From Bacteroidales bacterium (GTDB lineage: Bacteria; Bacteroidota; Bacteroidia; Bacteroidales; Bacteroidaceae): a stretch of DNA of 27,248 nucleotides. The position numbers and the translations under genes were made by a program. Positions within the stretch are counted from its first letter, which is position 1; each line of letters starts with the position of its first letter. Below are positions 14,987-23,518 of the stretch, piece by piece. The stretch spans positions 1 through 27,248 of the forward strand of contig SFJN01000010.1 of NCBI GenBank assembly GCA_004555055.1. Direction: 5' to 3'. The notes under the pieces were generated by a model. The model did no database searches, was not told where the DNA came from, and saw only the letters and a program-made list of their open reading frames with translations.

Positions 14987-17900
14987 TTAGCTCTTTGTGC
15001 CAACACAATGGGTGTTGATATTGGCCGACTTCGGCGTTATCACGCTGCGTATCATCTGGTAGATTCCGGCGACGTTCTCGTCTATCCTGCTCATCTGCCC
15101 GCGGAACGTCTCGTCGCCGAACTGGACAGAGGTGGTCTGCGGCGTGGCAACCGTGTTCGGAGTAGTACCACCTTGTATCGCCACAAGGATAGCGGCGACG
15201 TTGCGGTCTATGTTCGGCATATACGACATGTAGAAGTTCTGCGTGTTGATGCCGGAAGCAAGAGCGTTGATGGACTCCTCGGACGCACCCGCTATGTCCT
15301 TCGATATTCCGGAAAGACTGGAGCCGGTGGCGCGGATGTTCACACCAGCGGCTGTGAGTCGTTCCATCAAGGCGGTCATAGCAGTGTTTATCTCCTCGGT
15401 TTTGGCAACAGACATCGCAGCTATGTTCGCAATATCTTTCTCGGTCAAAGCGCCGTCCTTTGAATATTCGTCAATGGCATCAAAGACGGGTTTTAATATA
15501 TTCTGCATCACCTGCCCGGCAAGCGACTTGACCACCATATTGTCAATCATCTCCTTGAACTTCTCCTTCATCGCCGAGGTGGTGCTGGAAAACTCACGGT
15601 AAGCGTCAATCCAAGATTTAGCAAAATCCTCCGCCGCCGAGGTCAGATCCGTGCCGGAGAAGTACTCGCTGAGCTGGTGCTTCATGTCGTCCATCTTCTC
15701 CAAGATGTCGTCCATGTTGTCTTCGTACTCCTTGATTTTGTCGTCATCCGCCTTTCTTCCTTTGCTTCGCTCGGCATCGGCCATCTTCTGATAAGCGTCA
15801 GCCTGCGCCTGGAGGTTCTTCATCTGCTCTTGATAGTTATAGATGTAATCAGAACCGAAGGAATCCTCCATAGCCTTTTCCAATCGCTTGTAAGACTTTT
15901 CAAGCGCATCTACGGTCTGCTGCTGTTTCTCTATCTCGCGGTTGGCTCCTGCCGTGGACAGGTTGCTCATTATCATACCCAAGGCGGCTACACTGGCGAT
16001 TATGGCGGAAATGGCGAGGACAATAGGATTGGTTTCCAAAAGGGTAAACATCGCATTGATGAACACGAGGGCAGTACCGACCATAGTAAGACCGGCGGCG
16101 ATACCTTGCAGTACCGCCTCACCGTCGGACATTTCGTCAAGGTTCAGAATATCAGAAACCGAACTTACTATCGAAGAAAATGTATTGAAAGTGTTGCCGA
16201 CATCATTTACCGATTTCTCGGTAGATTTCATAGCCTTGCGCATTGCATCTTGCGCTTCCTTATACTCCTGCGTTCCTTTCTTTCCCTCTTTCTCTAATCT
16301 GTTCGCCGTCTGCTTGGCCTTGATATAATCTTTTATACCTTTGATAGCTCCTTGATATGGATTCCTTTCCGTAATCTGCGCCTGTGCCTGCTCTAACGCC
16401 TGGACTGCCGCCTTCAAGGACTCCGGAGCGTCACCAGAATCTTTCCACTTGTCGATATACGAGGTTAATAAAGCGATGAGGTTTTTCAGCGTAGTCGTTG
16501 ATACGTTGTCCATATCCTCGAACGCCTTGGTCCACTCGTAAGTAGCCTTCAACGCCTCCATCTCGATATTGGACACCTCCTTCGCCTCCTTGCTGGTCGA
16601 AGCGGCCTGCATCTGAGTGGAAGTGGCCTTAACCTTGGCTTTCGCCGCCGTTTTCTCTTCGGTGGTCTTGGTTGCGTCCTTGTCTATCGCCGCAATCTGT
16701 TCCGCCTCCCACTTCTGTATCTCGACACGCTGCTGTGCCTCACGCTGCTTTGTCTCGGTGATGCGCTCCTCGAAGGTCTTGTGTTTTTTGTAGGAAGAGA
16801 CCAAATCTTTCAGCCACTTGGCGTTGTATTGGATTGAGCTGCTGGCCGCCTCTTGCAACACCTTCTGCCACTCCTGCGAGAACTTGTCCAGATTCGAGAG
16901 GATATAGCCGAAGTCCTGCGTGTCTATCGCCGCCTTCATCTCCGGTGTCTGGTCAGCCTTTGAAAGGCTCTTGAAAGCCTCGTCAAGCTGTGACTGAATG
17001 CGTTCCTTGAAGTCCTTACCGATGTCGCCATATACGGATATAGTCAGCGTCTGTGCGAGCAGCTCGTCCCCGGTCTGGCCGAGGATGTCCTTGTAGAAGT
17101 TACGGGCCGCCTCGGTGTTCTTCAACTCGGTGGAAAGCTGCTTTATCGCCTTGTCAAAGTTCTTCGACATCTGCGACGTGTCTATGTCGGTCTTTGTGTC
17201 AAAGATAGACTGAATCAAGGACTGATACTCACGGAGCACACCGGAGTTGATTTTCAAACCGAGAAAATCAAGAATATCACCTTTAGCACCCTTCTTTTGC
17301 GCCTCTGCGAACACCGTCTTTTTCAAATCTTCGAGCCATCCAGAAAGGTCAGTGGCGGCACGCTTCTGCTCAGACGGGTCTATGCCCAAGGCGACACCAC
17401 GTCCCTGCATGATGCTGCCCTCTTTCTGCAAGGCAGCCGAGGAAGACATATACTTCAAAAGAGACTCGTAACCCTTCTGGAAGTCTTTCATGAACTTGAT
17501 GCGATTCTCTATCTGGATGATAAACGGGTCACTTGATGCTCCGCCCTTGCCTTTCTGCGCTGTCAGATACATGGCATCATTGTCGGTCAGTATCTTCGTG
17601 TACATGGCAAGCTGCGCCTGCGCGTCAGCGAGAGCCGCCTTCATCTGGTCTTTCTTGCCGCCCGTGGCAGCGTTGTATGCGTGCGTATAGAACTCGACCG
17701 CCTCCTTCTGCTCCTTGTAGCCCTTCGCTGCGGCGTCCAGTGCGTCTTTCAGCGAGGTGAAATTCTCTATCTGTTCTTTGGTGAAGGCACGGACCCGCTG
17801 ACCGGTGCTCTGCAAGGTATATGAATAGCCGGTGAGGGATAAGCGCCATTTGTCATCAAAGAAGTCAAGCCAAACGCCCACTTCTTCGGAATACCCCTCC

Positions 17901-20221
17901 AATTGTTTTTCCGCATCTTCAACCAAGTTTGAATATTGCTTAATTTCGGCTTCCAACTCGGTGATACGACGGCCTCTGGCAGCTCGCTCTTCCTCGGTTA
18001 AATCACCTTCATATTGCGTATTGTAAGGCCCAAAACGTGTTACTTTACCACGTTCCAACTCTCTTGCTATCTTGTCGCGTTCCGCTTCCCTTTTGGCAAG
18101 TTCTGCCTCCGCACTTGTCTTATCTTGCATCAACGCCAATTTGATAGCCTCTTTTACAGCTTCGTTATTGCTTTTGATAGCCTCGGTGTTAATCTTCAAT
18201 GCCCCCGTCTGCGCATCTACACCAGCGACGGCGGACGGATATGCCTTTGCTAAATCTTTAGTTATGCGCTCGAGCTTTTTCTGCTCCTCGGCGGTCTTGT
18301 CCGTCTTTTTATTAAGCTCGTCATAAGCCGCGCATAAATCATCAATATCCTTGGCGTGCGACTTGGACTGCTTGAAAGATTCCAAGGATTTCTCAAAATC
18401 ATCAACACTTATTTTTGCCTTGTTGGCATTCGTCATCAACTGATACAACCCGTAGCCCAAAGCCGTGATTCCAGCTATCGCAAGCGCGTAAGGATTTTTC
18501 AGAAAGGCGGCGGTCATCTTATAGAATGCCTTTGTGAAAAGGTTCGTGGCCGCTACCTCCTTGGCTTTGACTGCGACGTAGGTACGCATCAAGGCTATCT
18601 GAATCTTCCTGGCAGCCGTCTCGCCGAATATGAGTGATATGGTCTTGCTCATACCTATTTGGCGACTCCATTCCATCTTTTGAGCTATGGCATTGGCGGC
18701 TGTCTGCGCATTAATGGCTATCGTGGTATTTGTCACCGCTATTTTATAAGCCGTCATCGACGCTATCACGCCGCCAAGCACCTTCCCCACAGTGCGCCAG
18801 TTATTCATCAACGCGGTCGCGAAAGATAGCATCCATTCCATAGCCGTATGAATATCTTTCGTGTTTCCTATCTCATCATACATGATGGACACGGAATCCT
18901 TCAAGTTCATCCACTTACCCTGCAACGTCTCGGCCTGCTTCTCCTGCATCTTATAGAACATACCGCCAGCGTTGGTCATATCCTCAAATATCTCCTTGAT
19001 CATCTTGAACGACACAGCACGCTTCGATATAAGGTCGAACACCTCGGCGGTGTTGACCATTCGCCCGGAAAGCTGCGAGAATTTTTCTGCCAAAAGCTCC
19101 ACCAATGGAATCCCGGCCTCGGTAAATTGTCTCAATTCTTGTCCACGAAGCACCGAAGCAGCGCGAACCTGGCCGTAGGCGAGTATGATACGCCCCATAT
19201 CCACGCCAAGACCGGAAGACACATCGGCCAGACGCTGCGTGGTCTCAAAAAGCTGGTCTGTCTCTATCCTGTACGCGGACAACTGCTTCGTGTATGAGAC
19301 CAAATCCTTGATTTCAAAAGGCGACTTGATTGCAGCGGCCTTTATCTGCTTGAAGAGTTCGCTTGCCTTGTCGCTATCCTGGATGATACCTCCCAAGGCA
19401 ACACGCTGCATCTCGAACTCGGCGGTGACAGCACGGATATTACGCAGGAAATTTGTAACCTGGCGCAAAGAGAAGTACGCCACGGTACTTTTTATCAGCG
19501 TGCCAAGGCGCGAATGGCTTTCGGACAAGGCAGTGTTATATGTTTTCTGCTCCTTTGTGGCTGACTTTATCTTGTTGCGCACTGCTGTCAGGCGGTTCTC
19601 ATAATCCCTGAACGCTGCGGACCCGATAGTAACCTGCCCCATCGCGGCTGACAGTAGAGTTTCCTGTTTGCGCAAACCCGCAAGCGTGTTCGCCGGGGAG
19701 GACATCATGAATGCCTTGTCCTGCGCAGCTTTGGTGGCAGCGGCCTGCCGCTCTGCGGCTTTCGCCGCTTTAGCCTGCTCTTCCGCCCAAAGCTGTGTAA
19801 GGGTTTTGTTCTGCTGCAAAGACTTTGTTATTCTTTTATATTCAGCATACAAAGCCTCCGCCTCGCTTGACAACTGCGAAGCGTTCTGGAACTTCTGCAT
19901 ATATCCCATCTCTTCCCACCTACGATTCAGCGAGGCCAAGGTGGCGGTCATCTGCTTGATGCTGCCATCGTTGGCTACCAATCCCCGCATCTTGTCGGAT
20001 GCGACTTCCAAAGACTGCGACAACCCCTTTACCATATTCGCCGCGTCCTGCCAGTCCTTGCTGTCTATCGGAGCCTCCGCCATAAGCTGACGCGCTATGT
20101 TCAGCTCCTGCGAAAGCTGCTCTATCGTGTTCTTCAACGGGCGCATCGCCGACGGCAGCTTCTTTATCGCGTCGTCAAACGCCTTGTCTATGTCTATGAC
20201 TACCGGTATCTCAACAGCCAT
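14987..20221 (-). CDS. Tape measure protein
   Basis: This is the longest gene of the window, at 1744 residues. It lies right after the frameshifted G/G-T chaperone genes, as in siphoviruses. It sets tail length and is extruded during DNA injection. Long helical and coiled-coil stretches rich in Ala, Lys, Glu and Gln occur (for example LAELRK-type repeats and AQADAYQKMADAERSKGRK). Two hydrophobic regions are seen, near 573-595 (NPYALAIAGITALGYGLYQL) and near 1377-1430 (AGLTMVGTALVFINAMFTLL, then IVLAISAIIASVAALGMIM). These are the usual membrane-spanning parts of such proteins. The start is supported by AGGAGG 9 bases upstream and an 11-base overlap with the end of the T frame. At roughly 3 residues per 4.5 angstrom the length would fit a tail of about 260 nm; this is a rule-of-thumb estimate. 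Confidence 0.93.
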   Translation of the reverse strand: MAVEIPVVIDIDKAFDDAIKKLPSAMRPLKNTIEQLSQELNIARQLMAEAPIDSKDWQDAANMVKGLSQSLEVASDKMRGLVANDGSIKQMTATLASLNRRWEEMGYMQKFQNASQLSSEAEALYAEYKRITKSLQQNKTLTQLWAEEQAKAAKAAERQAAATKAAQDKAFMMSSPANTLAGLRKQETLLSAAMGQVTIGSAAFRDYENRLTAVRNKIKSATKEQKTYNTALSESHSRLGTLIKSTVAYFSLRQVTNFLRNIRAVTAEFEMQRVALGGIIQDSDKASELFKQIKAAAIKSPFEIKDLVSYTKQLSAYRIETDQLFETTQRLADVSSGLGVDMGRIILAYGQVRAASVLRGQELRQFTEAGIPLVELLAEKFSQLSGRMVNTAEVFDLISKRAVSFKMIKEIFEDMTNAGGMFYKMQEKQAETLQGKWMNLKDSVSIMYDEIGNTKDIHTAMEWMLSFATALMNNWRTVGKVLGGVIASMTAYKIAVTNTTIAINAQTAANAIAQKMEWSRQIGMSKTISLIFGETAARKIQIALMRTYVAVKAKEVAATNLFTKAFYKMTAAFLKNPYALAIAGITALGYGLYQLMTNANKAKISVDDFEKSLESFKQSKSHAKDIDDLCAAYDELNKKTDKTAEEQKKLERITKDLAKAYPSAVAGVDAQTGALKINTEAIKSNNEAVKEAIKLALMQDKTSAEAELAKREAERDKIARELERGKVTRFGPYNTQYEGDLTEEERAARGRRITELEAEIKQYSNLVEDAEKQLEGYSEEVGVWLDFFDDKWRLSLTGYSYTLQSTGQRVRAFTKEQIENFTSLKDALDAAAKGYKEQKEAVEFYTHAYNAATGGKKDQMKAALADAQAQLAMYTKILTDNDAMYLTAQKGKGGASSDPFIIQIENRIKFMKDFQKGYESLLKYMSSSAALQKEGSIMQGRGVALGIDPSEQKRAATDLSGWLEDLKKTVFAEAQKKGAKGDILDFLGLKINSGVLREYQSLIQSIFDTKTDIDTSQMSKNFDKAIKQLSTELKNTEAARNFYKDILGQTGDELLAQTLTISVYGDIGKDFKERIQSQLDEAFKSLSKADQTPEMKAAIDTQDFGYILSNLDKFSQEWQKVLQEAASSSIQYNAKWLKDLVSSYKKHKTFEERITETKQREAQQRVEIQKWEAEQIAAIDKDATKTTEEKTAAKAKVKATSTQMQAASTSKEAKEVSNIEMEALKATYEWTKAFEDMDNVSTTTLKNLIALLTSYIDKWKDSGDAPESLKAAVQALEQAQAQITERNPYQGAIKGIKDYIKAKQTANRLEKEGKKGTQEYKEAQDAMRKAMKSTEKSVNDVGNTFNTFSSIVSSVSDILNLDEMSDGEAVLQGIAAGLTMVGTALVFINAMFTLLETNPIVLAISAIIASVAALGMIMSNLSTAGANREIEKQQQTVDALEKSYKRLEKAMEDSFGSDYIYNYQEQMKNLQAQADAYQKMADAERSKGRKADDDKIKEYEDNMDDILEKMDDMKHQLSEYFSGTDLTSAAEDFAKSWIDAYREFSSTTSAMKEKFKEMIDNMVVKSLAGQVMQNILKPVFDAIDEYSKDGALTEKDIANIAAMSVAKTEEINTAMTALMERLTAAGVNIRATGSSLSGISKDIAGASEESINALASGINTQNFYMSYMPNIDRNVAAILVAIQGGTTPNTVATPQTTSVQFGDETFRGQMSRIDENVAGIYQMIRSVITPKSANINTHCVGTKS

Positions 20222-21037
20222 TTTTTTGTTCCTCCTTGATTATGTATGATTGTAAATCCTCGTCCCCTACGGGCAGTCCAAAGTTACGAAGAATATTGTT
20301 AACCTCAGCCTTTGACTTGCGAGTTCCCGACACCGTTATCAGCTTATCCTCCTTCTCGTAGTCGTAATCGTAATACCCCTTGTCTATCAGCCACATCGTC
20401 ACGAGGTTCGCCGAATCAAGGTACCAGTACCGGAGCCACGACCAGAAGTTGTAGTTGCCGTAAACGTTCTTAATCCTCTCGTTGTGCGTCGAGGACTCGA
20501 AGGCCGACCCTACCTGTCTTCCTTTTTTATCCCCAAACCGTCCTTCTCCAACATATTTATCACTGTCTCCAGCCGCTCGCGCGCTTCTTTGGCGACTTCG
20601 CCAACCGGCCTCATAAACAGTTCGCGTTCCTGCCTTGAGAGCTGCCAGTTGGCCTTGGAAAAACCCACGTCCTCACTCACGGCCCCCGCCCCGTTTATCC
20701 TGAATGTAACCTCGTCGCCACGGAGCTGCAAAATTCGCCACTTTATCGCCCAGAGCCACGGACAGAAAATCGCCCAGTTGCCCAGAAGGTAATACGCCGC
20801 CTTCTTCGAGTGCAGCGAGTACAGCTTCCTTGTCAGCCTCTTCGCCTGACGGCTGTCAACGCCCATCTTGCCCTTCGCCTCAAGCACCTGCGCCTCCTGT
20901 TCAAGCAACGCGATGCGCTCCTTGACCGCCTGCGCCACCTGACGCACCTTGTATTTCCTGCCGCCGGCCTCAACCACGCAAGGTGCCTGCATCACGGTCT
21001 CGTACTCGCCGGATATTAATTTGTCTGATTTTTCCAT
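20211..21037 (-). CDS. Tail assembly chaperone G-T fusion by -1 frameshift
   Basis: After decoding AAA-AAG at 20522-20528, a -1 slip gives GGA-AGA-CAG-GTA and an open frame of 103 residues to 20211. The fusion product is 275 residues. The T part (RQVGSAFESSTHNERIKNVY, then WSWLRYWYLDSANLV, then IDKGYYDYDYEKED) is aromatic-rich with a short C-terminal segment (LRNFGLPVGDEDLQSYIIK). It has no convincing own start except a GTG at 20402, in the middle of the conserved-looking part. In lambda, the G-T fusion joins the tape measure protein to the major tail protein. The T frame overlaps the tape measure start by 11 bases. Confidence 0.85.
20231..20237 (-). promoter_or_regulatory. Shine-Dalgarno site of tape measure gene
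   Basis: AAGGAGG with 9 bases to the ATG at 20221, lying inside the end of the T frame. Confidence 0.6.
20510..21037 (-). CDS. Tail assembly chaperone, G-like (zero-frame product)
   Basis: A 175-residue protein from ATG at 21035-21037 (MEKSDKLISGEYETVMQAP). An upstream TTG in frame lies inside the terminator stem and is unlikely. The sequence is mostly helical (VRQVAQAVKERIALLEQEAQ) with a hydrophobic centre (LLGNWAIFCPWLWAIKWRIL). It sits between the major tail protein and the tape measure gene, the fixed place of lambda-G-type chaperones that coat the tape measure protein during tail assembly. The last codons carry an A-AAA-AAG slippery heptamer, so most ribosomes end at 20510 and a fraction continue into the T frame. 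An AAGGA lies about 12 bases upstream of the heptamer and could stimulate slippage, as in dnaX. Confidence 0.85.
   Translation of the reverse strand: MEKSDKLISGEYETVMQAPCVVEAGGRKYKVRQVAQAVKERIALLEQEAQVLEAKGKMGVDSRQAKRLTRKLYSLHSKKAAYYLLGNWAIFCPWLWAIKWRILQLRGDEVTFRINGAGAVSEDVGFSKANWQLSRQERELFMRPVGEVAKEARERLETVINMLEKDGLGIKKEDR
20522..20528 (-). promoter_or_regulatory. Slippery heptamer for programmed -1 frameshift
   Basis: A-AAA-AAG in the zero frame of G, 3 codons before its TAG stop. This is one of the best known -1 slip sequences in bacteria (same as E. coli dnaX). The -1 frame is open both before and after it until 20211. Confidence 0.88.
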
Positions 21038-21067
21038 AATATTGTTCCATTTCAACCTAAAAACGTC

Positions 21068-21102
21068 AAAAAAGGGGAACGAAACATTATATTCCGTTCC
21101 CC
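21068..21102 (-). terminator. Strong intrinsic terminator after major tail protein
   Basis: GGGGAACGGAA / TTTCGTTCCCC (21092-21102 with 21074-21084) forms an 11-bp stem with one G-T pair and a 7-base loop, followed directly by six T (21068-21073). It lies between the major tail protein stop (21126) and the chaperone ATG (21037), so it should lower downstream relative to major tail protein mRNA. Confidence 0.85.
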
Positions 21103-21125
21103 GCAATCATACTCACCGCAAGAGA

Positions 21126-21758
21126 TTACTGTCCGCCATCCAGAGCCGCGGCGGTGATGCTGCCGTCGGCGTAGTCAACGCTTGTAGTGGATGATAACAT
21201 CATACACGTCTTGAGCGCTGCGGAGTTAATGAACTCGGCGGTGGCGACAATGTGAAGTTTCCAGAGTCCGTCTGACCATGCGAGCGAACCGGCCATCTTC
21301 GCCTTCGGGAAGAATATTGCCCTGTTGCCTTCGTCGTTGGTGATCATAAGCGGACGCACCTTGACCGGAAGCTTGTGACCTAAGCCGTAGCAGGTCACCG
21401 TGCCATCCTTGAACACGGCCGAAGCGCCGGAAGCCGCGACGGTGACAGACTCCGCGCCGAGGAATGCGGCCAGGAAATCCGGTTCAAGGTCAGCAAGGTC
21501 GAAGGATACCTGATGGGTTCCGTTGGTTGCCTTTGAAGTGATTACGTCGCCCTGCTCGTCAAGGAGCTGGCTGAAAGACACCTGCTCTCCGTCCCAGGAT
21601 GTCGAGTCCTGCACAACCTGACCAAGGCTCGCGCCGTTGGTCAGCACGCCGGCAAGTGTGGTGCTGGAAGTGTAACCGCCGGAAGGTGCGCTGAACACAA
21701 TGATGTCGCCCTGTCCGGCAAGAAGCTGCTGTGAGCCTCCAAGATTTTTTACTGCCAT
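21126..21758 (-). CDS. Major tail protein
   Basis: A 210-residue protein (MAVKNLGGSQQLLAGQGDII) placed between the terminator-like protein and the G/G-T chaperones, as expected for the tail-tube subunit. Beta-rich pattern: VVQDSTSWDGEQVSFSQLLD, THQVSFDLADLEPDFLAAFL, TVTCYGLGHKLPVKVRPLMI. An Ile/Val-rich DGLWKLHIVATAEF strand leads to an Ala-rich end. This fits the two-sheet tail-tube fold shared with Hcp-like proteins. The strong terminator just downstream suits a product needed in many copies. Confidence 0.85.
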   Translation of the reverse strand: MAVKNLGGSQQLLAGQGDIIVFSAPSGGYTSSTTLAGVLTNGASLGQVVQDSTSWDGEQVSFSQLLDEQGDVITSKATNGTHQVSFDLADLEPDFLAAFLGAESVTVAASGASAVFKDGTVTCYGLGHKLPVKVRPLMITNDEGNRAIFFPKAKMAGSLAWSDGLWKLHIVATAEFINSAALKTCMMLSSTTSVDYADGSITAAALDGGQ

Positions 21759-21763
21759 AGTTA

Positions 21764-22216
21764 TTATTGCTTGTTAAAGTTGTTTTTCGTGTGCCACCTC
21801 AAATTGAGGCTTGTTACAGAATAGCCCGAAGTCTGGTTCGGCGATGTGGGAGTGATGAAACGGTCCATGTCGTAGCGGTAGAAGTAATGTTCTGTCGATG
21901 CTCCCTCCACCACCGTGTCGAACTGCTCCAGAATCTTCTTGACGCGGTTGGCCTTGACCGATCCGTCGTCATTCAGCTTGGAGTAGAGGCTGACAAGAAG
22001 ATAGCCCGAAGCGTAGTCCACTTTCGCACCTACGCCCTCGATGTTTCCGTTCACGTAGATGACAATGAAGTCAGCCGGAAGACCGTTCGTCGGACGTTCC
22101 CAGTCGCTGTAAACAGTGACCTTCTCCGTCTTGCCGCCGGACATCCCCACGGTTATCTGGCCGTCAAGCAGCGCTTTCAGCTCCGTGTCCGGGTTTATGT
22201 GGGATGCGTGCATCAT
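21764..22216 (-). CDS. Tail terminator-like protein
   Basis: A 150-residue protein whose start overlaps the end of the gp10-like gene by 4 bases (ATGA-type junction). Features: TELKALLDGQITVGMSGGK, a WERPTNGLPADFIVIYVNG segment, YASGYLLVSLYSKLNDDG, and YSVTSLNLRWHTKN at the end. The segments on local polarity and the place before the major tail protein match tail terminator (gpU-like or HK97 gp9-like) or tail completion proteins, which stop tube growth and join the tail to the head. The family call is by position. Confidence 0.6.
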   Translation of the reverse strand: MMHASHINPDTELKALLDGQITVGMSGGKTEKVTVYSDWERPTNGLPADFIVIYVNGNIEGVGAKVDYASGYLLVSLYSKLNDDGSVKANRVKKILEQFDTVVEGASTEHYFYRYDMDRFITPTSPNQTSGYSVTSLNLRWHTKNNFNKQ

Positions 22217-22746
22217 ACCTTTTCGTTGTTAGACAACCCAAGCTCGGGAAGCCTTGACTCCAGCGTCTTGTTAAACGTCTCGCGCAGCCAATCAAGATAG
22301 CCGGGCTTCGAGCTGTCCTCGTCAGCGGCTCCCGCGTAAGGAACGGCGACTATGAGCGTCGAGCCAATGCCCTTCGACAGGGGCTTGCTGTTCCGCACAG
22401 CCTTTATGGCCTCACGGTAGCCCCATATCTCCTTGTAGCGGGTATCGCCATTATCCTTGCGCGTCTTCGGCGCTGTCAGCTTCGTGACGTGCTGCGGCTT
22501 GGTGGCCTCCTGCGGCATATAACACGCTCGAATGACACGTCCGCTCTTCGAAACATAGGCGGCGATACTGTCATGAAGGTTGCCAGTGTAATACGGCAAA
22601 GACTCTTCGTTTTTGTCCACGGAGTTCAGAAAGCCCTCCGTTGCGTTAACCATAAGCCTCTCCGCACGGCGGTTAAAACCTTTAGCTGACTTCCTCAGCT
22701 CCTCCTGGAACTGCCTCGCGGTTGTATTCCACTTTGTCCTTGGCAT
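22213..22746 (-). CDS. HK97 gp10-like neck / tail completion protein
   Basis: A 177-residue basic protein (MPRTKWNTTARQFQEELRKS). The motif SLPYYTGNLHDSIAAYV (about 49-65) is the P-x-x-T-G-x-L-x-x-S-I signature of HK97-gp10-type proteins at the head-tail joint. Residues 14-40 form a helix. The C-terminal part (STLIVAVPYAGAADED, then KPGYLDWLRETFNKTLESRL) fits the same family. It starts 2 bases after the upstream stopper gene's stop. Confidence 0.75.
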   Translation of the reverse strand: MPRTKWNTTARQFQEELRKSAKGFNRRAERLMVNATEGFLNSVDKNEESLPYYTGNLHDSIAAYVSKSGRVIRACYMPQEATKPQHVTKLTAPKTRKDNGDTRYKEIWGYREAIKAVRNSKPLSKGIGSTLIVAVPYAGAADEDSSKPGYLDWLRETFNKTLESRLPELGLSNNEKV

Positions 22747-22748
22747 GA

Positions 22749-23084
22749 CTAATCCCCCTGCGCCTGTTTAAGCTCGACCCTTGTGCACTTCAAATTGGCT
22801 CTCCAAGGCATATTAATATCCCTGACAATCTCCACGACAGCGCTGATTTCACGCCCGTGCTCGGTTGTCACCGACACGGAGTCATTAATCATCACCATGA
22901 CGTCGTTGCCCGGCAGATAGACTGATGGGACCCTCGTCACGATTGACCGTGAATATCCGGTGCCACCCTCCTCGTAGAGGCACGGCCCCGAATAGACCAC
23001 GCAACGCTTCGGGTTGTCCCACTCGTCCTTCTTTCCGGTCAGACGGCTTATGGTGCACTTGTCGCGGAAATCAATCAGGCGCAT
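22749..23084 (-). CDS. Head-tail joining stopper protein
   Basis: A 111-residue protein with the pattern 'C-x-I-S-R-x-T-G-x-K-D-E-W-D-N-P' (about 10-26) followed by VVYSGPCLYEE. This is typical of head closure/stopper proteins, which seal the connector and keep packaged DNA in. The end (MPWRANLKCTRVELKQ) is a common closing strand. Its place between the adaptor-like gene and the gp10-like gene supports the call. Confidence 0.75.
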   Translation of the reverse strand: MRLIDFRDKCTISRLTGKKDEWDNPKRCVVYSGPCLYEEGGTGYSRSIVTRVPSVYLPGNDVMVMINDSVSVTTEHGREISAVVEIVRDINMPWRANLKCTRVELKQAQGD

Positions 23085-23086
23085 AA

Positions 23087-23503
23087 CTAAAACCTTTGAT
23101 ACCTTGCGTCATACATTTCGCTGGAGGACTCGTCCTCCTCGACGCCCCAGCCCCATTTCAAACGGAGCGCGTCGCCCATCGCCTTGAACCTCGCGCGGTC
23201 AGCCATCGTGATGGTGTAGCCGCCTCTGGAGGCGCGGACATCGCCGACCTGCTCGGAGTAGCCTCCGCCAGCGAAAACCCCCAACACCGAATAGTAGATT
23301 GTCGAAGAGGCGTAGTCAAGGCGCTTCTGGAAGCCGTCTCTGTCCTCGTCCTCGCCGCCATAGTCATAATCATAATCTATGTCCTCCGCCACATCAAGGC
23401 GGTCAAGACCAACCTCGATGGGGCTTCTCGCCGCGCGGGCGACAACGGTGTCCGGCAAATCCAAGCCAGGCACCAAACTACGCAGATACTCTTCGACAGT
23501 CAT
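23087..23503 (-). CDS. Head-tail adaptor / connector protein
   Basis: A 138-residue acidic protein directly after the capsid gene. The start MTVEEYLRSLVPGLDLPDTV and the helical C-terminal region (ADRARFKAMGDALRLKWGW) fit the small helical adaptor (gp6- or gp15-like) that docks to the portal. A very acidic and tyrosine-rich block (DIDYDYDYGGEDEDRD, about 42-57) is unusual and may be a flexible contact region. Confidence 0.65.
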   Translation of the reverse strand: MTVEEYLRSLVPGLDLPDTVVARAARSPIEVGLDRLDVAEDIDYDYDYGGEDEDRDGFQKRLDYASSTIYYSVLGVFAGGGYSEQVGDVRASRGGYTITMADRARFKAMGDALRLKWGWGVEEDESSSEMYDARYQRF

Positions 23504-23518
23504 ACTTCGGTACTATTT

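Noticed and set aside
20211..20402. Separate 63-residue gene starting at GTG 20402
   Set aside because: The frame is open and conserved-looking far upstream to the slippery site, so it is the T part of a frameshift product and not an independent gene.
21038..21106. Longer start (TTG at 21106) for the G-like chaperone
   Set aside because: It lies inside the terminator stem and would add residues with no family likeness; the ATG at 21037 is better.
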